A stretch of DNA of 64,000 bases from Bolinopsis microptera (taxonomy: Eukaryota; Ctenophora; Tentaculata; Lobata; Bolinopsidae): positions 22,399,603 through 22,463,602 of the forward strand of contig NC_087072.1 of the NCBI RefSeq assembly GCF_026151205.1, written 5' to 3'. A model generated the notes under the pieces. That model saw only the letters and a list, made by a program, of their open reading frames with translations, was not told the origin of the DNA and made no database searches. The position numbers were made by a program, and so were the translations under genes. Positions 52,501 through 61,078 of this stretch are shown here, one piece after another (position 1 is the stretch's first letter; each line of letters starts with the position of its first letter).

Positions 52501-55500
52501 GTACTTGCGTGTTTCAAGCCATGGTTTGTGATTTTGGAGTCAGGAAGCAGGCATAGCTGTTCGATATATTGTTTCATCACTGTTACATTGTTTATAATGG
52601 GTTGTGTAATTTCGTTTGGAATTCCTTAACAATACAGCACACAGTTTCAGACCCATCAAATAAAGAGCCTTACACGTAATGTGAAAAACAAACAATACAT
52701 TTTGTGTTACTAGGAATGCAGTTGAAATAGTTCTTGAACTTGCGTTTTGTTTGTGTTTCCATTATGAATGTGATAGGGATATTGGTATCCATTTTGGCTA
52801 GAAATTTTATACGCATTTGCATAGAATTAATGCCCTGCAAATATCATAACTCTGATGATATCTCTGAATCTCCTGAATCTCCTGAATCTCCTGAATCTCC
52901 TGAATCTCCTAAATCCCCTGAATCTCCTGAATCTCCAACGTATAATTATTATACGTTGGGTGAGAGTCAAAGCTTTGACTCTCACCCAACGTATGGCAGT
53001 ACGGAATCGTCACCAGCTGGTGTGGAAGGAGAAACCGGAGAAAAGGATAAGATAAAAGAAGACATGATTGAATATGAATATTTAAGAACTGTTGGTGAGA
53101 CTGAAGAGGGAGTACCCATAAAGCTCATGTGAAGTTCGTGTATTCCAGGCCAGAGTCAGAACAGTCGGCCTGAAGGCATAGCTGTCCATTATTCATGAAC
53201 AATGATGACCCGTGTTAGGTCAGATGTTTCTCGTGTTTACAGTTCATTCCGATAAAAACAGCTCAATGTCAACAATGAAGTAGCTGGTCCAATTCCGTCT
53301 GATAAAGAACTTTAAACATGATCTGTACTTCGTGAGAAACAAACATCTAGTGTTCATAAAGAAAGCATTTCCTGTCACTAAAAATAAACATTAAACAAGT
53401 CTGTTCTACTTGTTTGATGTGTGCTTGTCTCAGTCTACTGTTTCTACAGATGGTGATGTTGTGCTGTTTCCCTGGAATGTCTGTAGTAGATGAGGACATG
53501 GCGCCCTGCAAATGTTTCCCAAGTGTTGACAAAGGTAATCACCCCGGTGATGGATCTAATCACCCTGGTGATGGATCTAATCCCCCACCTGGCACCAGTT
53601 CAGAACAGTGTCTATCCGGCGTGGTTGTGACTCCTGTCATAATCGTGCTCCACAACGAAGACACACTCTCCGCTCTGCCTCCACGTAGGAAGAAGACGGG
53701 GAGTAAAGTTAAAGTTAAGAGGACGAACAGTATGATAGATCAACTAGGTCTACACCAGATGCCTGGTTACGCCACTGGTCTACACCCTGTGAGATCAGAG
53801 ACTCCTGTCAAGCAGCGTTCTCAATCTGTTAGTGCTTTAGACAAGTTCGGAGACTCAAAGGGTGAAGAAGCACAGGACACTTTTGAAGAAAGTTCTACAT
53901 CAGACCGAACAGTTGGGGAGACTTCAGAGCGGAGAATTGCATATTCAAGACATGTCTCTGGAGACATTGATGATTTGGAGGACAGGAAAACATCTGTGAT
54001 CAACTATTCTAATGGCTATGCTGTGAGGCTTAAGTAAATCGAACTTGTGTTGGAAATATTTCATGCTAAAATTAATTGACTCGACATCATACTGTGTGTA
54101 GTTATGTGTATGCGCTAAAAGCTGCAAGTTATTAGTCCAGTTGCAGTGCTGACTGACTAACACTCTATGCGGGCTTAAATTAATTAATATTCAGATATTC
54201 CAAATTTCAACTAGATTAACGTCACGAATTGGATAACATAATTCGTTGAAAAAAATGGCTTCGCTTGTTTAACTCCATAGGGAAAATATTATGTAAGATG
54301 CATCCTTTCATATGCAAACTGTTGGCGTCACAGTAACTCTGTAACTGTTATACTATGATGTTTATTTTTCGTTAACTAAGTTATTTAATATACGATAATT
54401 AAACAATAATTGCTTGAACTCTGATTTTAAAATTACGTTTTAAATTATGGTTGGATTGTAATATTTGTATTTAAAACCGAATTTCTTGAATATTATGAGT
54501 TATTGTCTTTGTCTTGTCTCCTCTCGGAATAAATCTGTCCGTGTTGGTAACCATGGTAACCAGTTTAAACATCAAACATCCCTGGATTGCTTTAAAAACA
54601 ATTTCGTAAAGTGTTAAATTGTAAAATTCAACAGGTACTGAATTTATAAAAGACTTACATAATGTTATTTGTAATTGTGAGCCAACCTACCTGTAATTTG
54701 TGTCATGTCCTCCTGTCCAATAATTGAACTGTAACTGCAAGGCTGACCTGCTGTGTTTTGTTCACGCCTCAGTTCCAACTCAAATTTATCAAAACATCAA
54801 CACTTCCAAAATACCCACAAACCAGACTGGAACTTACTTGTACTCTCATAACCCAGCTGTCATTTCCAGGTGTTACAAGCAGGCGGAAACAGTTACCACA
54901 CTTCATGTTTAAAATGCTACATCTGCACGCAGCAGTTTGAGGAGGGTCAGGAGATCTTTATGCAGGACGAACTGTTCTGGCACACTGACTGCGATGAGAC
55001 TACTGACAATGTGGTGGGTAAACGAGGGTTAAACTGCTTTTACAGATTTATATTTCACATCCGTATATTGTGTCAAATCTTTCAATTTTCATGACAACCT
55101 TTATTGTTTCAGATAGAAGAGCAAAAATCAGTTGCCCAAGCTGAAGATCAATCTGAGGTGTCAAAAGATGAAAAAGAAGAAGCAGAAAAAGTAGAAGCAG
55201 AAAAAGAAGAGTCGGAAAAGGAAGGAGAAGAAGAAGGGGAGAAAACACCACCAGAACTTGTCCTTCCAGGACCTCCCGACTCCACCCCGCCTCCAGACAC
55301 GCCCCTAATGGACATTCTAGAGGACCAACTTGCCGGGCATGATAATGGGACTCTGGGACTCTGTGCTGATGATACTAGGGATAGGTCAAAATCTTCAGTT
55401 TCTATATTGTCTGATTACGAGGACCTCTCCGTGCTGCAAGAAGCTGGTAGAGAAGTCGTTTATGACTCTGATTTCGACGAACTTGCTCCTGACGTACCAG

Positions 55501-58424
55501 TACATCCCGTCCAACCTCGATCCATCCCCAGTCCTGAACCAAAACAGTCTGATAGCGATAGTCAGAGTCTAACATCGAAAAAACTTTTATCAGTATCAGA
55601 ATCTCTTGCCAGCACAATCTCAAAGCCGGAAGAAGAAGAAAAGGAAGAATGTCCACCTCCAGTTCCTGAACGTCAATCAATAACAGAATCTGCAATTTCC
55701 GAGTCAGGCACTTCGGTAAGTAGTGTTCCCAAGGGAGGATCCGTATCAGAACCACAGAGCACTACAGTGGAATCTGATGTGGAATCTAATAAAGTGTTCG
55801 GAGACGTATCTGACACAGTAATGATCAAGGAGAACGGTAGAGGCTCCCTGACCAGTGAACAGGAGGAGGAGGAGGAAGAGGAGAAACACCTCTCTGTAAA
55901 GGAGATACTGCGGTTAGCTCAGGAAAAGGAGCGTGAGTTGATGGGTAACGCTGTGTTGGTTCGCAAGAACAAAGTAGATCCCACCATCTCCAGGCGATAT
56001 CTCTCTACTGACTCGGAGAACTCAGATCGAGGCTCTGAAGCTAGTGATCCTCCCGCCAAACCTCCTCGTGCCCGCTCAAAGAGCCCTGTTAGGCACAACA
56101 ATAAGCCGGAGATGATCGTACAGCCCACCATGAAGACAAGCGGAGAGCCCGACACGTCACCCAGTGCCACCCTGAAGACACTCAGATCTGTAGACTCGCC
56201 CATCCTCAAACTCATGGATGAAATGAGCAAACCTGACGATGAGCAGGTAAACTATAGCTTCTTTCTCTCTTTTATACTGCTTTCTAATTCGTTTACGGTT
56301 TAGCCGCCACGTGTAAATTGCGGGTGTTTTCACCTGTCGGGAATTCGTACAAATCAAGCCCTTTAAAAGTGCTCTATTAAAGTGCTTTAGTTCAGCAAAA
56401 TCAGCATCTACAACTTTACAGCTCACCTCTCAACAACATTCGCACCTCATAGCCTTAGCCGTTATATATATTGACATCCTGTGTGTAACGCGTTACAAAT
56501 ACCACTCCTTTCTGTAGAATATGTTTGCCTAAATATGTACTTTGTGCCGTATCCTTGAGTTTCTGTCCGTTTATTTCAGTCATATTCCTGCTGGTTGAGT
56601 AGATTTAATCTAATTTTCTCTCTGCTTACATTTTCTCTCTGCTTATATTAGGTTTATGTATTCCTACCGCCTTCAGTTAAACCACTTTGGCTGTGATTTC
56701 ATTTAGTTTGTTTTGCGTTTACAGCAGAGGTTTTGTTATACTTGCTTTTATAATGTCTGATAATGATGATTACGTAGAATTGAGTGCAATGCTTGAGATG
56801 GCCCTGGGAAGCGATTCAGCTGAAGCTATGGAAAAACAGCAACAACAGATATTGCAAGAACAACAGCAAGAAGAGGAGCAACAACAACAACAGCCGCAAG
56901 AACAACAAGAAGAACAACCACATGAAGAACAACCACAAGAACTAGCAGTGGTTGATGATGGTGGTGATTATGTTGAGCTGGCTGATGATAGGGTCGAGAA
57001 TGGTGAGAGTCAAGAAAATGGAGTTGAAGAAAATCCAGAAAATGGGTTGGTTGATGCTGTAATTGAGAATGGCAAAACCGAAACAAATGGTGTCGAAGAG
57101 AACCCTGAGAATGAGGTTAAATTCAAACGATATTCATTTTCTAACCAGTTTAAGTAGCTTTTACGAATTTTTAACGATGAACAAATTAATTTTGATCGTA
57201 TCGTTTTTGACTCATTCGATTTCTATTTGATACAAATTTTCGTGAAAATTGAGTTAAACAGACCCAGGTATCCGAGTCTCCTCCTCCTCCAAACCCATGG
57301 AAAGACGAACCTAAAAGCTGTCAACCCAACTACAGTGTTCCTAAAACTCTCTCCAAAGTTCCACTACCGGACAGCCCTCCAGCTGAACGTCGTCCCAAGA
57401 AACCCTCCCCTCCGACTACTCCCAACGTGGATACACTGAAACTCATTGAGGATCAAATTGAAAAACCCAAACCCGAAGCCTACAAGGAAACAGAAATGGA
57501 TCAGATCAGGTTGCAGGCTGCTAACAAGGTTTTGAAGGTGTACGAGGAGAAGGACGTTGATTGGGCGAGCAGTGCTGCTCGTGTCGTTGATCGTGTGGTT
57601 AAGCATGCTCTACCAGCTGATCAGAATGGAACCGAACCCGAGGTGAACATAGTACTGTCTGGTAAACGTACATCCAGCGTGTAATTCTTTGTGCGGTATT
57701 CGAGAAGTTCGAATGTAAAACTGGGAGTTGAATCTTTAAAACAATGTTGGACTCTCAGACTTCATGACTCCTATTCTAACAATCATGATGATTGGAGCTC
57801 AGCATAACTCACACCTCATTCCATAACAAGCATTTTATCACACCCACTAAATTATTCCACCCAACCTCATCTTCCCCACTGACTCTTGCAAATCCATAAA
57901 AAATGTCTCCTTATAGAAATGATCTCAGTTATTGTACGTTTTCTCTCCCCATTTACTTGACCGAAGATACCTAATAAATCCTGTTTTCAGATCGACTATC
58001 TCGACTACCAAGAGACCTACGATATCTCAATCCTTCAAACTCAAAAGGTGTGGTTATGTTTTTAACTTCTGGTTGTTGTGATCTCAACTTTACTGTCAAA
58101 CTTTATTGCGGTATTAATACGCTATGTTGTAACAAGACACCATTCTTCTCTCCTAGAGAAGCAATATTTAATTTGAATCTGAAAATTTAGTCACCGATTA
58201 TTTCACTTTCTAATATTTTGTAAGTTTTCAATATCGATCTGTCACGTGACTAACGAAATGTATCTCCTCAGATGCGCCTACCCCAAGGCATCGACCGTTC
58301 TCAGCTTCAAAACTATCTGGCTGAGGATCAGTTCGAGGCAGCGTTCCACATGTCATCTGAGAAGTTCGTCTCGTTACCTCTGTGGAAGAAAACGAACTTA
58401 AAAAAGAACCTGCATCTATTCTAA
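39327..58424 (+). CDS. ABLIM: Actin-binding LIM protein (abLIM/unc-115): four LIM domains and villin headpiece
   Basis: Cytoskeletal adaptor that binds F-actin through its C-terminal headpiece and partners through LIM domains. Exons by eye: 39352-39497 (or from ATG 39327), 40452-40594, 43383-43575, 43801-43923, 54870-55013, 55113-56246, 57268-57642, 57991-58047, 58272-58424. All join in phase with AG/GT sites. LIM1-4 carry complete Cys/His/Asp zinc ligands, followed by a ~375-residue acidic, Ser/Pro-rich linker and a headpiece starting MRLPQGIDRSQL and ending LPLWKKTNLKKNLHLF. Domain order and the C-terminal headpiece fix the family. Whether 39327 is the true start is unsure: an acceptor-like CTCAG lies 25 bases inside, so upstream exons are possible. 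The 10.9-kb intron before LIM4 contains the short-ORF family and an alternative first-exon candidate. Confidence 0.93.
39660..39990. repeat. 11-bp AT-rich minisatellite
   Basis: About 28 copies of AATCTTTTATC with TTTAATT variants, within an abLIM intron. Confidence 0.95.
40070..40100. repeat. G-run
   Basis: A stretch of about 27 G broken by one A in an abLIM intron. Similar G or C runs occur at 888, 14162, 17578, 20139, 32870 and 49300. Confidence 0.95.
40565..41345. repeat. 32-bp minisatellite derived from the LIM2 exon end and its splice donor
   Basis: About two dozen 32-bp units, each containing CATATCATGTCTTACCTGCT followed by CCAAGTTAGT. The first unit overlaps the coding exon (residues YHISCLTCSK). 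Every copy with GTTAGT therefore carries the same donor site; several have GATAGT instead. Confidence 0.95.
41346..43092. other. abLIM intron
   Basis: AT-rich. Short repeated words of TTATGTCCATATAAGGA lie at 41505-41660. A GC-rich stretch (about 42080-42180) and an imperfect hairpin around 42698-42750 (ACTTGATAATTATACAACAA) are the only structures noted. No exon seen. Confidence 0.45.
43093..43315. mobile_element. 223-bp MITE with ~50-bp imperfect inverted repeats
   Basis: Left end ATGAAGGCGGAAAGAG, right end CTCTTTCCGCCTCCAT. The arms continue with GTACCCGGGATAGATAACAA against TTGTTATCAATCCTGGGTAC. It lies 67 bp before a coding exon. No clear target duplication. Confidence 0.7.
43383..43923 (+). 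CDS. ABLIM: abLIM exons for LIM2 end, LIM3 and LIM4 start
   Basis: Exon 43383-43575 starts after TACCCCAG and encodes KCGGRFDEGSRITF, ALCDTC (end of LIM2), then CASC and HIKCFTCQ (LIM3). Exon 43801-43923 continues ECKKPLTGEYMCKDGVPYCE (end of LIM3) and CNICSEFILGK (LIM4 start). Phases match on both sides. Confidence 0.92.
43924..46492. other. abLIM intron, left part
   Basis: No exon recognised. Frames 43856-44269 (read-through of the exon), 45397-45623 and 45924-46184 have no domains. A promoter for the exon at 46493 may lie at the right end, but no core element can be defended. Confidence 0.4.
46493..46561 (+). CDS. Candidate alternative first exon with MGxxxSK N-terminus
   Basis: ATG followed by 22 codons reading MGHKHSKPGQKHKVV and FNKKKIKK, ending at a consensus GTAAGA donor in phase 0. 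Gly2 with Ser6-Lys7 and a polybasic run is a textbook N-myristoylation plus basic-patch membrane anchor. Phase 0 fits the acceptors of abLIM LIM4 (54870) and the linker exon (55113). Alternatively it could join the nearby short ORFs. Without transcripts the partner is unknown. Confidence 0.5.
46970..47212. repeat. 20-bp minisatellite, ~12 copies
   Basis: Units of ATAAGTTACAAGGTGGTTCC with C/T alternation at the last positions. Confidence 0.95.
47781..47948 (+). CDS. Short-ORF family member 1 (in abLIM intron)
   Basis: From ATG 47781: MDYEVSDEEKLKSDPKYGL ... KYVKIGTTIGMSREGIPIKI then Met-Asp and stop. The frame stays open upstream to 47592, with an acceptor-like CTCTCCAG at 47768. The C-terminal IG-T---REGIPIK- pattern is shared with the ORFs ending at 51965, 52485 and 53132. 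GTGCTGTTTCCC upstream (47618) also occurs at the start of members 3 and 5. Unknown protein; acidic and without a fold I recognise. Confidence 0.5.
   Translation: MDYEVSDEEKLKSDPKYGLSMAALETDAISSDEKYVKIGTTIGMSREGIPIKIMD
48600..49270. other. abLIM intron between short ORF 1 and the C-run array
   Basis: Frame 48604-48948 (114 codons) has a few Cys/His but no recognisable pattern and is not called. Otherwise AT-rich. Confidence 0.35.
49270..50505. repeat. Array of ~65- to 170-bp units carrying C-runs
   Basis: About nine units contain CAGTCCCCAGTATCTCTAGC followed by 6-27 C, then CATATGCGCGTATTGTGTCG and GGAATACAGCTCGATATGGA. The GTATTGTGGAATACAGC part is present once or twice per unit. Open frames on both strands across it are repeat by-products. 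Confidence 0.95.
50506..51641. other. abLIM intron
   Basis: Nothing coding recognised. A short duplication (AACAAAGCTATT, about 51106-51130) and an acceptor-like TTTATTTCTAG at 51513 before the next short ORF are the only marks. Confidence 0.4.
51642..51965 (+). CDS. Short-ORF family member 2
   Basis: From ATG 51642: MFSWFGDGMSFLGHIFSIYI, a hydrophobic N-terminal segment (one possible membrane anchor). Then an acidic Glu/Ser/Thr-rich middle with HQAYGSVRE, and the end DEHLKIIGRTREGIAIKLM-stop. The frame is open upstream to 51585, so the start is uncertain. The same C-terminus recurs in members 3 and 4. Confidence 0.55.
   Translation: MFSWFGDGMSFLGHIFSIYIGVCFNKLDYVVVRKPTDEEDSLSNLETVADLEANHQAYGSVRESEAQESVKTQTEKEEKETITEQPKSDEHLKIIGRTREGIAIKLM
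52297..52485 (+). CDS. Short-ORF family member 3
   Basis: A 62-residue frame starting MGILWCCFPDYDSPG and ending TDDYLRIIGRTREGIPIKLM-stop. Gly2 followed by Cys-Cys resembles a myristoylation/palmitoylation start. Flanking sequence (ACAAACAATACATTT, AAAGAGC-TTACAC) is shared with members 4 and 5, showing tandem duplication of whole units. Confidence 0.58.
   Translation: MGILWCCFPDYDSPGHTSDHPTHAEPSTSEVEEKGKIKHEVSTDDYLRIIGRTREGIPIKLM
52764..53132 (+). CDS. Short-ORF family member 4, with SPE repeats
   Basis: ATG 52764: MNVIGILVSILARNFIRICI (hydrophobic), then CKYHNSDD, eight Ser-Pro-Glu/Lys triplets from a 9-bp tandem repeat, YNYYTLGESQSFDSHPTYGS, and the end YEYLRTVGETEEGVPIKLM-stop. HPTYGS corresponds to HQAYGS in member 2. 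A perfect 44-bp palindrome (52951-52994) lies inside the frame. Function unknown. Confidence 0.58.
   Translation: MNVIGILVSILARNFIRICIELMPCKYHNSDDISESPESPESPESPESPKSPESPESPTYNYYTLGESQSFDSHPTYGSTESSPAGVEGETGEKDKIKEDMIEYEYLRTVGETEEGVPIKLM
53450..54037 (+). CDS. Short-ORF family member 5 (diverged, longer)
   Basis: ATG 53450 directly follows TTTCTACAG, a good acceptor, so this may be a terminal exon rather than a one-exon gene. It starts MVMLCCFPGMSVVDEDM like member 3 (CCFP), has NHPGDGSNHPGDGSN repeats, a basic segment (PPRRKKTGSKVKVKR) and a Ser/Glu-rich tail ending INYSNGYAVRLK-stop. The GYAVRLK end is only distantly like GIPIKLM. Membership rests on position, N-terminus and upstream homology. 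Confidence 0.5.
   Translation: MVMLCCFPGMSVVDEDMAPCKCFPSVDKGNHPGDGSNHPGDGSNPPPGTSSEQCLSGVVVTPVIIVLHNEDTLSALPPRRKKTGSKVKVKRTNSMIDQLGLHQMPGYATGLHPVRSETPVKQRSQSVSALDKFGDSKGEEAQDTFEESSTSDRTVGETSERRIAYSRHVSGDIDDLEDRKTSVINYSNGYAVRLK
54038..54869. other. abLIM intron before LIM4
   Basis: AT-rich with TTTTTC/TTCCAG near the LIM4 acceptor. No exon or element recognised. Confidence 0.4.
54870..56246 (+). CDS. ABLIM: abLIM exons for LIM4 and the acidic/Ser-rich linker
   Basis: Exon 54870-55013 completes LIM4 (HTSCLKCYIC, FWHTDC). Exon 55113-56246 is 378 codons of linker: a Glu/Lys-rich start, a Pro-rich PPDSTPPPDTP segment, many Ser-rich acidic stretches (DSDSQSL), an EQEEEEEEEKHLSVKEILRL helix, and a basic PPARARSK-like region (KPPRARSKSPVR). 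The linker is longer and more acidic than the invertebrate versions I know. The donor is GTAAAC at 56247. Confidence 0.9.
56753..57157 (+). CDS. Gln/Glu-rich short ORF in abLIM intron
   Basis: ATG 56753 starts MSDNDDYVELSAMLEMALG, then a Q/E-rich run, a second DDGGDYVELADD, two ENGVEENPEN repeats and the end VKFKRYSFSNQFK-stop. TTGCGTTTACAG at 56724 could be an acceptor, making this a possible alternative terminal exon of abLIM. The frame is well kept and compositionally biased, with no recognised fold. A nested gene, alternative exon or chance frame are all open. Confidence 0.42.
   Translation: MSDNDDYVELSAMLEMALGSDSAEAMEKQQQQILQEQQQEEEQQQQQPQEQQEEQPHEEQPQELAVVDDGGDYVELADDRVENGESQENGVEENPENGLVDAVIENGKTETNGVEENPENEVKFKRYSFSNQFK
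57268..57684 (+). CDS. ABLIM: abLIM Pro-rich exon with possible alternative stop
   Basis: After GACCCAG the frame reads VSESPPPPNPWKDEP, PLPDSPPAERRPKKPSPPTT and an amphipathic helix (DTLKLIEDQI ... NKVLKVYEEKDVDWASS). A GAG|GTGAAC donor at 57642 joins in phase 0 to the next exon (IDYLDYQETYDISI). If it is not used, the frame ends at 57682-57684 after GKRTSSV, giving a form without headpiece. Both are plausible. Confidence 0.8.
   Translation, partial: VSESPPPPNPWKDEPKSCQPNYSVPKTLSKVPLPDSPPAERRPKKPSPPTTPNVDTLKLIEDQIEKPKPEAYKETEMDQIRLQAANKVLKVYEEKDVDWASSAARVVDRVVKHALPADQNGTEPEVNIVLSGKRTSSV
57991..58424 (+). CDS. ABLIM: abLIM villin headpiece exons
   Basis: Exon 57991-58047 encodes IDYLDYQETYDISILQTQK. 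Exon 58272-58424 encodes MRLPQGIDRSQLQNYLAEDQ, then FEAAFHMSSEKFVSLPLWKK and NLKKNLHLF-stop. The LPxGIDRxxL start, the F..xF.M...F..LPLWK core and the KKxxxLF end are the headpiece hallmarks and include the basic actin-binding tail. Confidence 0.93.
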
Positions 58425-59521
58425 TAATAGACCATTTTATGTGATCTCTTTTATGAGGAGTAGCGTTCAAAAATAGATACATTTTCTGCGGAAAGTACGA
58501 GGACCCAAAAATTGTACATAGTTTTGGGTCTGTAGGACTATAAATGATGTACAGTATATTGACACGTGACTTATGAGGTCTCGCCACAGCACACCCACCA
58601 TGGCAGTTAATTTATTATTTTCGTTCGGTTTTAGAATAAGTTTTCTACTTTATATTTTTAGATTTTATATCGCTGTCATGTTGGCAAAGCACGGCCAAAG
58701 GTTTCATTTTGCCGATTTTTCCTCCTTCCTTTTCCTATATTCCTGGGCGTGATAACAGATCTACGGTTTTTCTTTCGCGACATATTAGCGAAAACTGCAT
58801 TCACACTTACACCTGAAACATAATATTGTAAAAATGAGGGTGGATGTATTGGCATTACACCTGAAACATAATATTGTAGAAATGAGGGTGGATGTATTGG
58901 CGATGTAGGAATGCAATTCCCCGCTCCTCACGGACAATGTACGAACAATGTTTACAAAACGAGATTAATTACTAGCGACAAGAGTTAGAACACGAGGTTT
59001 TATTATTGTGTAATATTACATTATATAGCGCTATCGGACAAATGTGTGTTCCTTGAAAAATTATTATAATGTTATATTGATATGGTTATAATAATGACGT
59101 TGTTGATTTCAATTAAGTGACTAAATCTTTATTATAATCAAAGTTCTAAAACATAACGCTGTATAAAAGTGATCAAATTAGATTTGTTTAGTAAAGGATA
59201 ATGAATATATTGGAGAAGTTTAGTTTTTTTAGTGAAATATGCTACTGTACTTTTTAAATTCTGGAATGTTTTATTAAGTCCGTGTTTTATTAGAATAGTG
59301 CATTCCTCTCATTGCTTTCTGTCAATAAGTCAAGGATCAGCAAGACTTCTAGGTCGCTATAAGGATTATATTTGCCATGAGTTATCCTGGCATCGAAATT
59401 TATTTTTTCTTTATATAATCGAGGTAAAGCCCCTCATGTACAACTGCAGACAATGTTAACAAAGTTAACTAATATGATAATATTATAAATATTAGACAAT
59501 TTATAAACTTACTAGGACAGG
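58425..59521. other. Intergenic region between abLIM and the next gene
   Basis: A ~49-bp direct duplication containing CACCTGAAACATAATATTGT (about 58808-58905). No exon seen. The promoter of the downstream gene must lie here, but no motif is clear. Confidence 0.5.
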
Positions 59522-61078
59522 ATGGAATGGACACCAGCAGTGAAGTCACATAACATACATTCTTACCGGTGGAGCAACAAACACCCAGTCAATATTATCC
59601 AGAATCTGGTCTCTCCCCACATTGATCAGCAAGATTCTAGTGACCTGTCACCAGGGGTTCTAATCGCTCATAATGGCAGTGATATAATATATGTTTCATC
59701 GGAGAACACTGTCACTGTGCTTCTAAACCTTACTGGTCCTGAGTTAATTTCTCCCGAGACTGGCGAGAAGACTGATGTGGCTAGAGAAGTAGCTCTTCTT
59801 CCCAACATAACAGATGCACAGGTATTTGAAACGCAGCTGTCTGTAACTGGAATATCAGTTGGGTGTAACAATACCGTTATCATCTGTACAATGTATCATG
59901 TGATATTGCTAAGGAAAATATTTGGAAAGTATGAGAAACAACTGTTACACGAATCTGATGAACATGTCTTGTCGGTGTTTGAGGGGCAGGACAATAATAT
60001 CTACATTCTCACCATTTCTACGATATCGGTAAGTGGGGATGAAGGAGAAATTACACCGCTTATTGATATATCGGAACTGTGGAGGGTGACCCCGGTGGAA
60101 CGGGTCGCGTTTACACAGTACAAACAGTGGTTTGTTGTTGTTGAACCCAGTGCCATCCACTTCATCAACGAAACAGATCTTCACACACCGTGTACTATTC
60201 CTACTGATTATCTTGAGTTTACCGAGAGGCTCCTGAGCGCTGTTATCATTGAAGATAAGCTGATCACTGCAACTTCAAGTTATTTGGTAGTTTATGATAT
60301 TTGGACTGAACTCAGTTTACTGAGTTTAGATGTAAAACTGAAAATCTCCCACAATGTTGCAGACGCTCATTTTGCTCAATTTTACCCACGAAAAGGACTC
60401 GAATCAGACATCTCTTTCTGCATTGATAACTTTGAATTCTCAGTGATGTCAGATCAAAAATGCTCATTTTTCAAATTAGAAGATAATCCAGACACTGATT
60501 TAGTGACGTTTATCATCCCTTACAAATTTGTAAAGATGAAGTCTATTCAGGTGGAAGTACTAGACAAATCAAGCTACTTAAATCTGAATGTAGACAAAAG
60601 AAATAATATCACCCAAAGAATTAATTCTGGTATTTGTGGAGCTTCTTCCTCAATAAACAGCGGTTCACATTTTCTTTTAAACAAAAACAAGGATCTATTC
60701 TCTGACGAACTACTACTAAACGACTCTTATTCCAAGGAAAAGATGTGGAACTCGTGGCTGTCGAGCATATCATTAGATGAGGAGTATTGGGTCGATATCC
60801 ACCCTGTAGATGTGGCATATGATTCATTGCTAAAACAAGGATTAGTAACCACCAGATCCCAGACCCTAGAGGATGTGCCTTATAAACGTGTATATGGTCC
60901 CCGGGGTCGCACTAAACACGACCGTGCTATTCCCATTTCTCAGACACATTGCTTACAAGACTCAGATCTAACTAACTCAGTGTTACTTAGACCAGTTCCT
61001 ACTACACAGGATCCAGTTTTGGAGGGGGTCAAGGATAAGTACGTCAACTTTCTTCTCGATGCGTGGGACTGGACATAA
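59522..61078 (+). CDS. Unrecognised 518-residue protein, possibly beta-propeller-like
   Basis: A single long frame without introns, starting at an ATG after CTAGGACAGG. Composition is globular, with alternating beta-strand-like segments such as IIYVSSENTVTVLLNL, TVIICTMYHVILLRKIF, NNIYILTISTIS, QWFVVVEPSAIHFI and LITATSSYLVVYDIW in roughly the first 300 residues. That spacing suggests a WD40-like or other propeller fold. The last part is polar and ends YVNFLLDAWDWT. I do not recognise the family. Nucleolar or nucleoporin propeller proteins were considered but no diagnostic block was found. It lies 0.3 kb upstream of Abitram in the same orientation, but eukaryotic proximity is weak evidence for a link. 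Confidence 0.8.
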   Translation: MEWTPAVKSHNIHSYRWSNKHPVNIIQNLVSPHIDQQDSSDLSPGVLIAHNGSDIIYVSSENTVTVLLNLTGPELISPETGEKTDVAREVALLPNITDAQVFETQLSVTGISVGCNNTVIICTMYHVILLRKIFGKYEKQLLHESDEHVLSVFEGQDNNIYILTISTISVSGDEGEITPLIDISELWRVTPVERVAFTQYKQWFVVVEPSAIHFINETDLHTPCTIPTDYLEFTERLLSAVIIEDKLITATSSYLVVYDIWTELSLLSLDVKLKISHNVADAHFAQFYPRKGLESDISFCIDNFEFSVMSDQKCSFFKLEDNPDTDLVTFIIPYKFVKMKSIQVEVLDKSSYLNLNVDKRNNITQRINSGICGASSSINSGSHFLLNKNKDLFSDELLLNDSYSKEKMWNSWLSSISLDEEYWVDIHPVDVAYDSLLKQGLVTTRSQTLEDVPYKRVYGPRGRTKHDRAIPISQTHCLQDSDLTNSVLLRPVPTTQDPVLEGVKDKYVNFLLDAWDWT

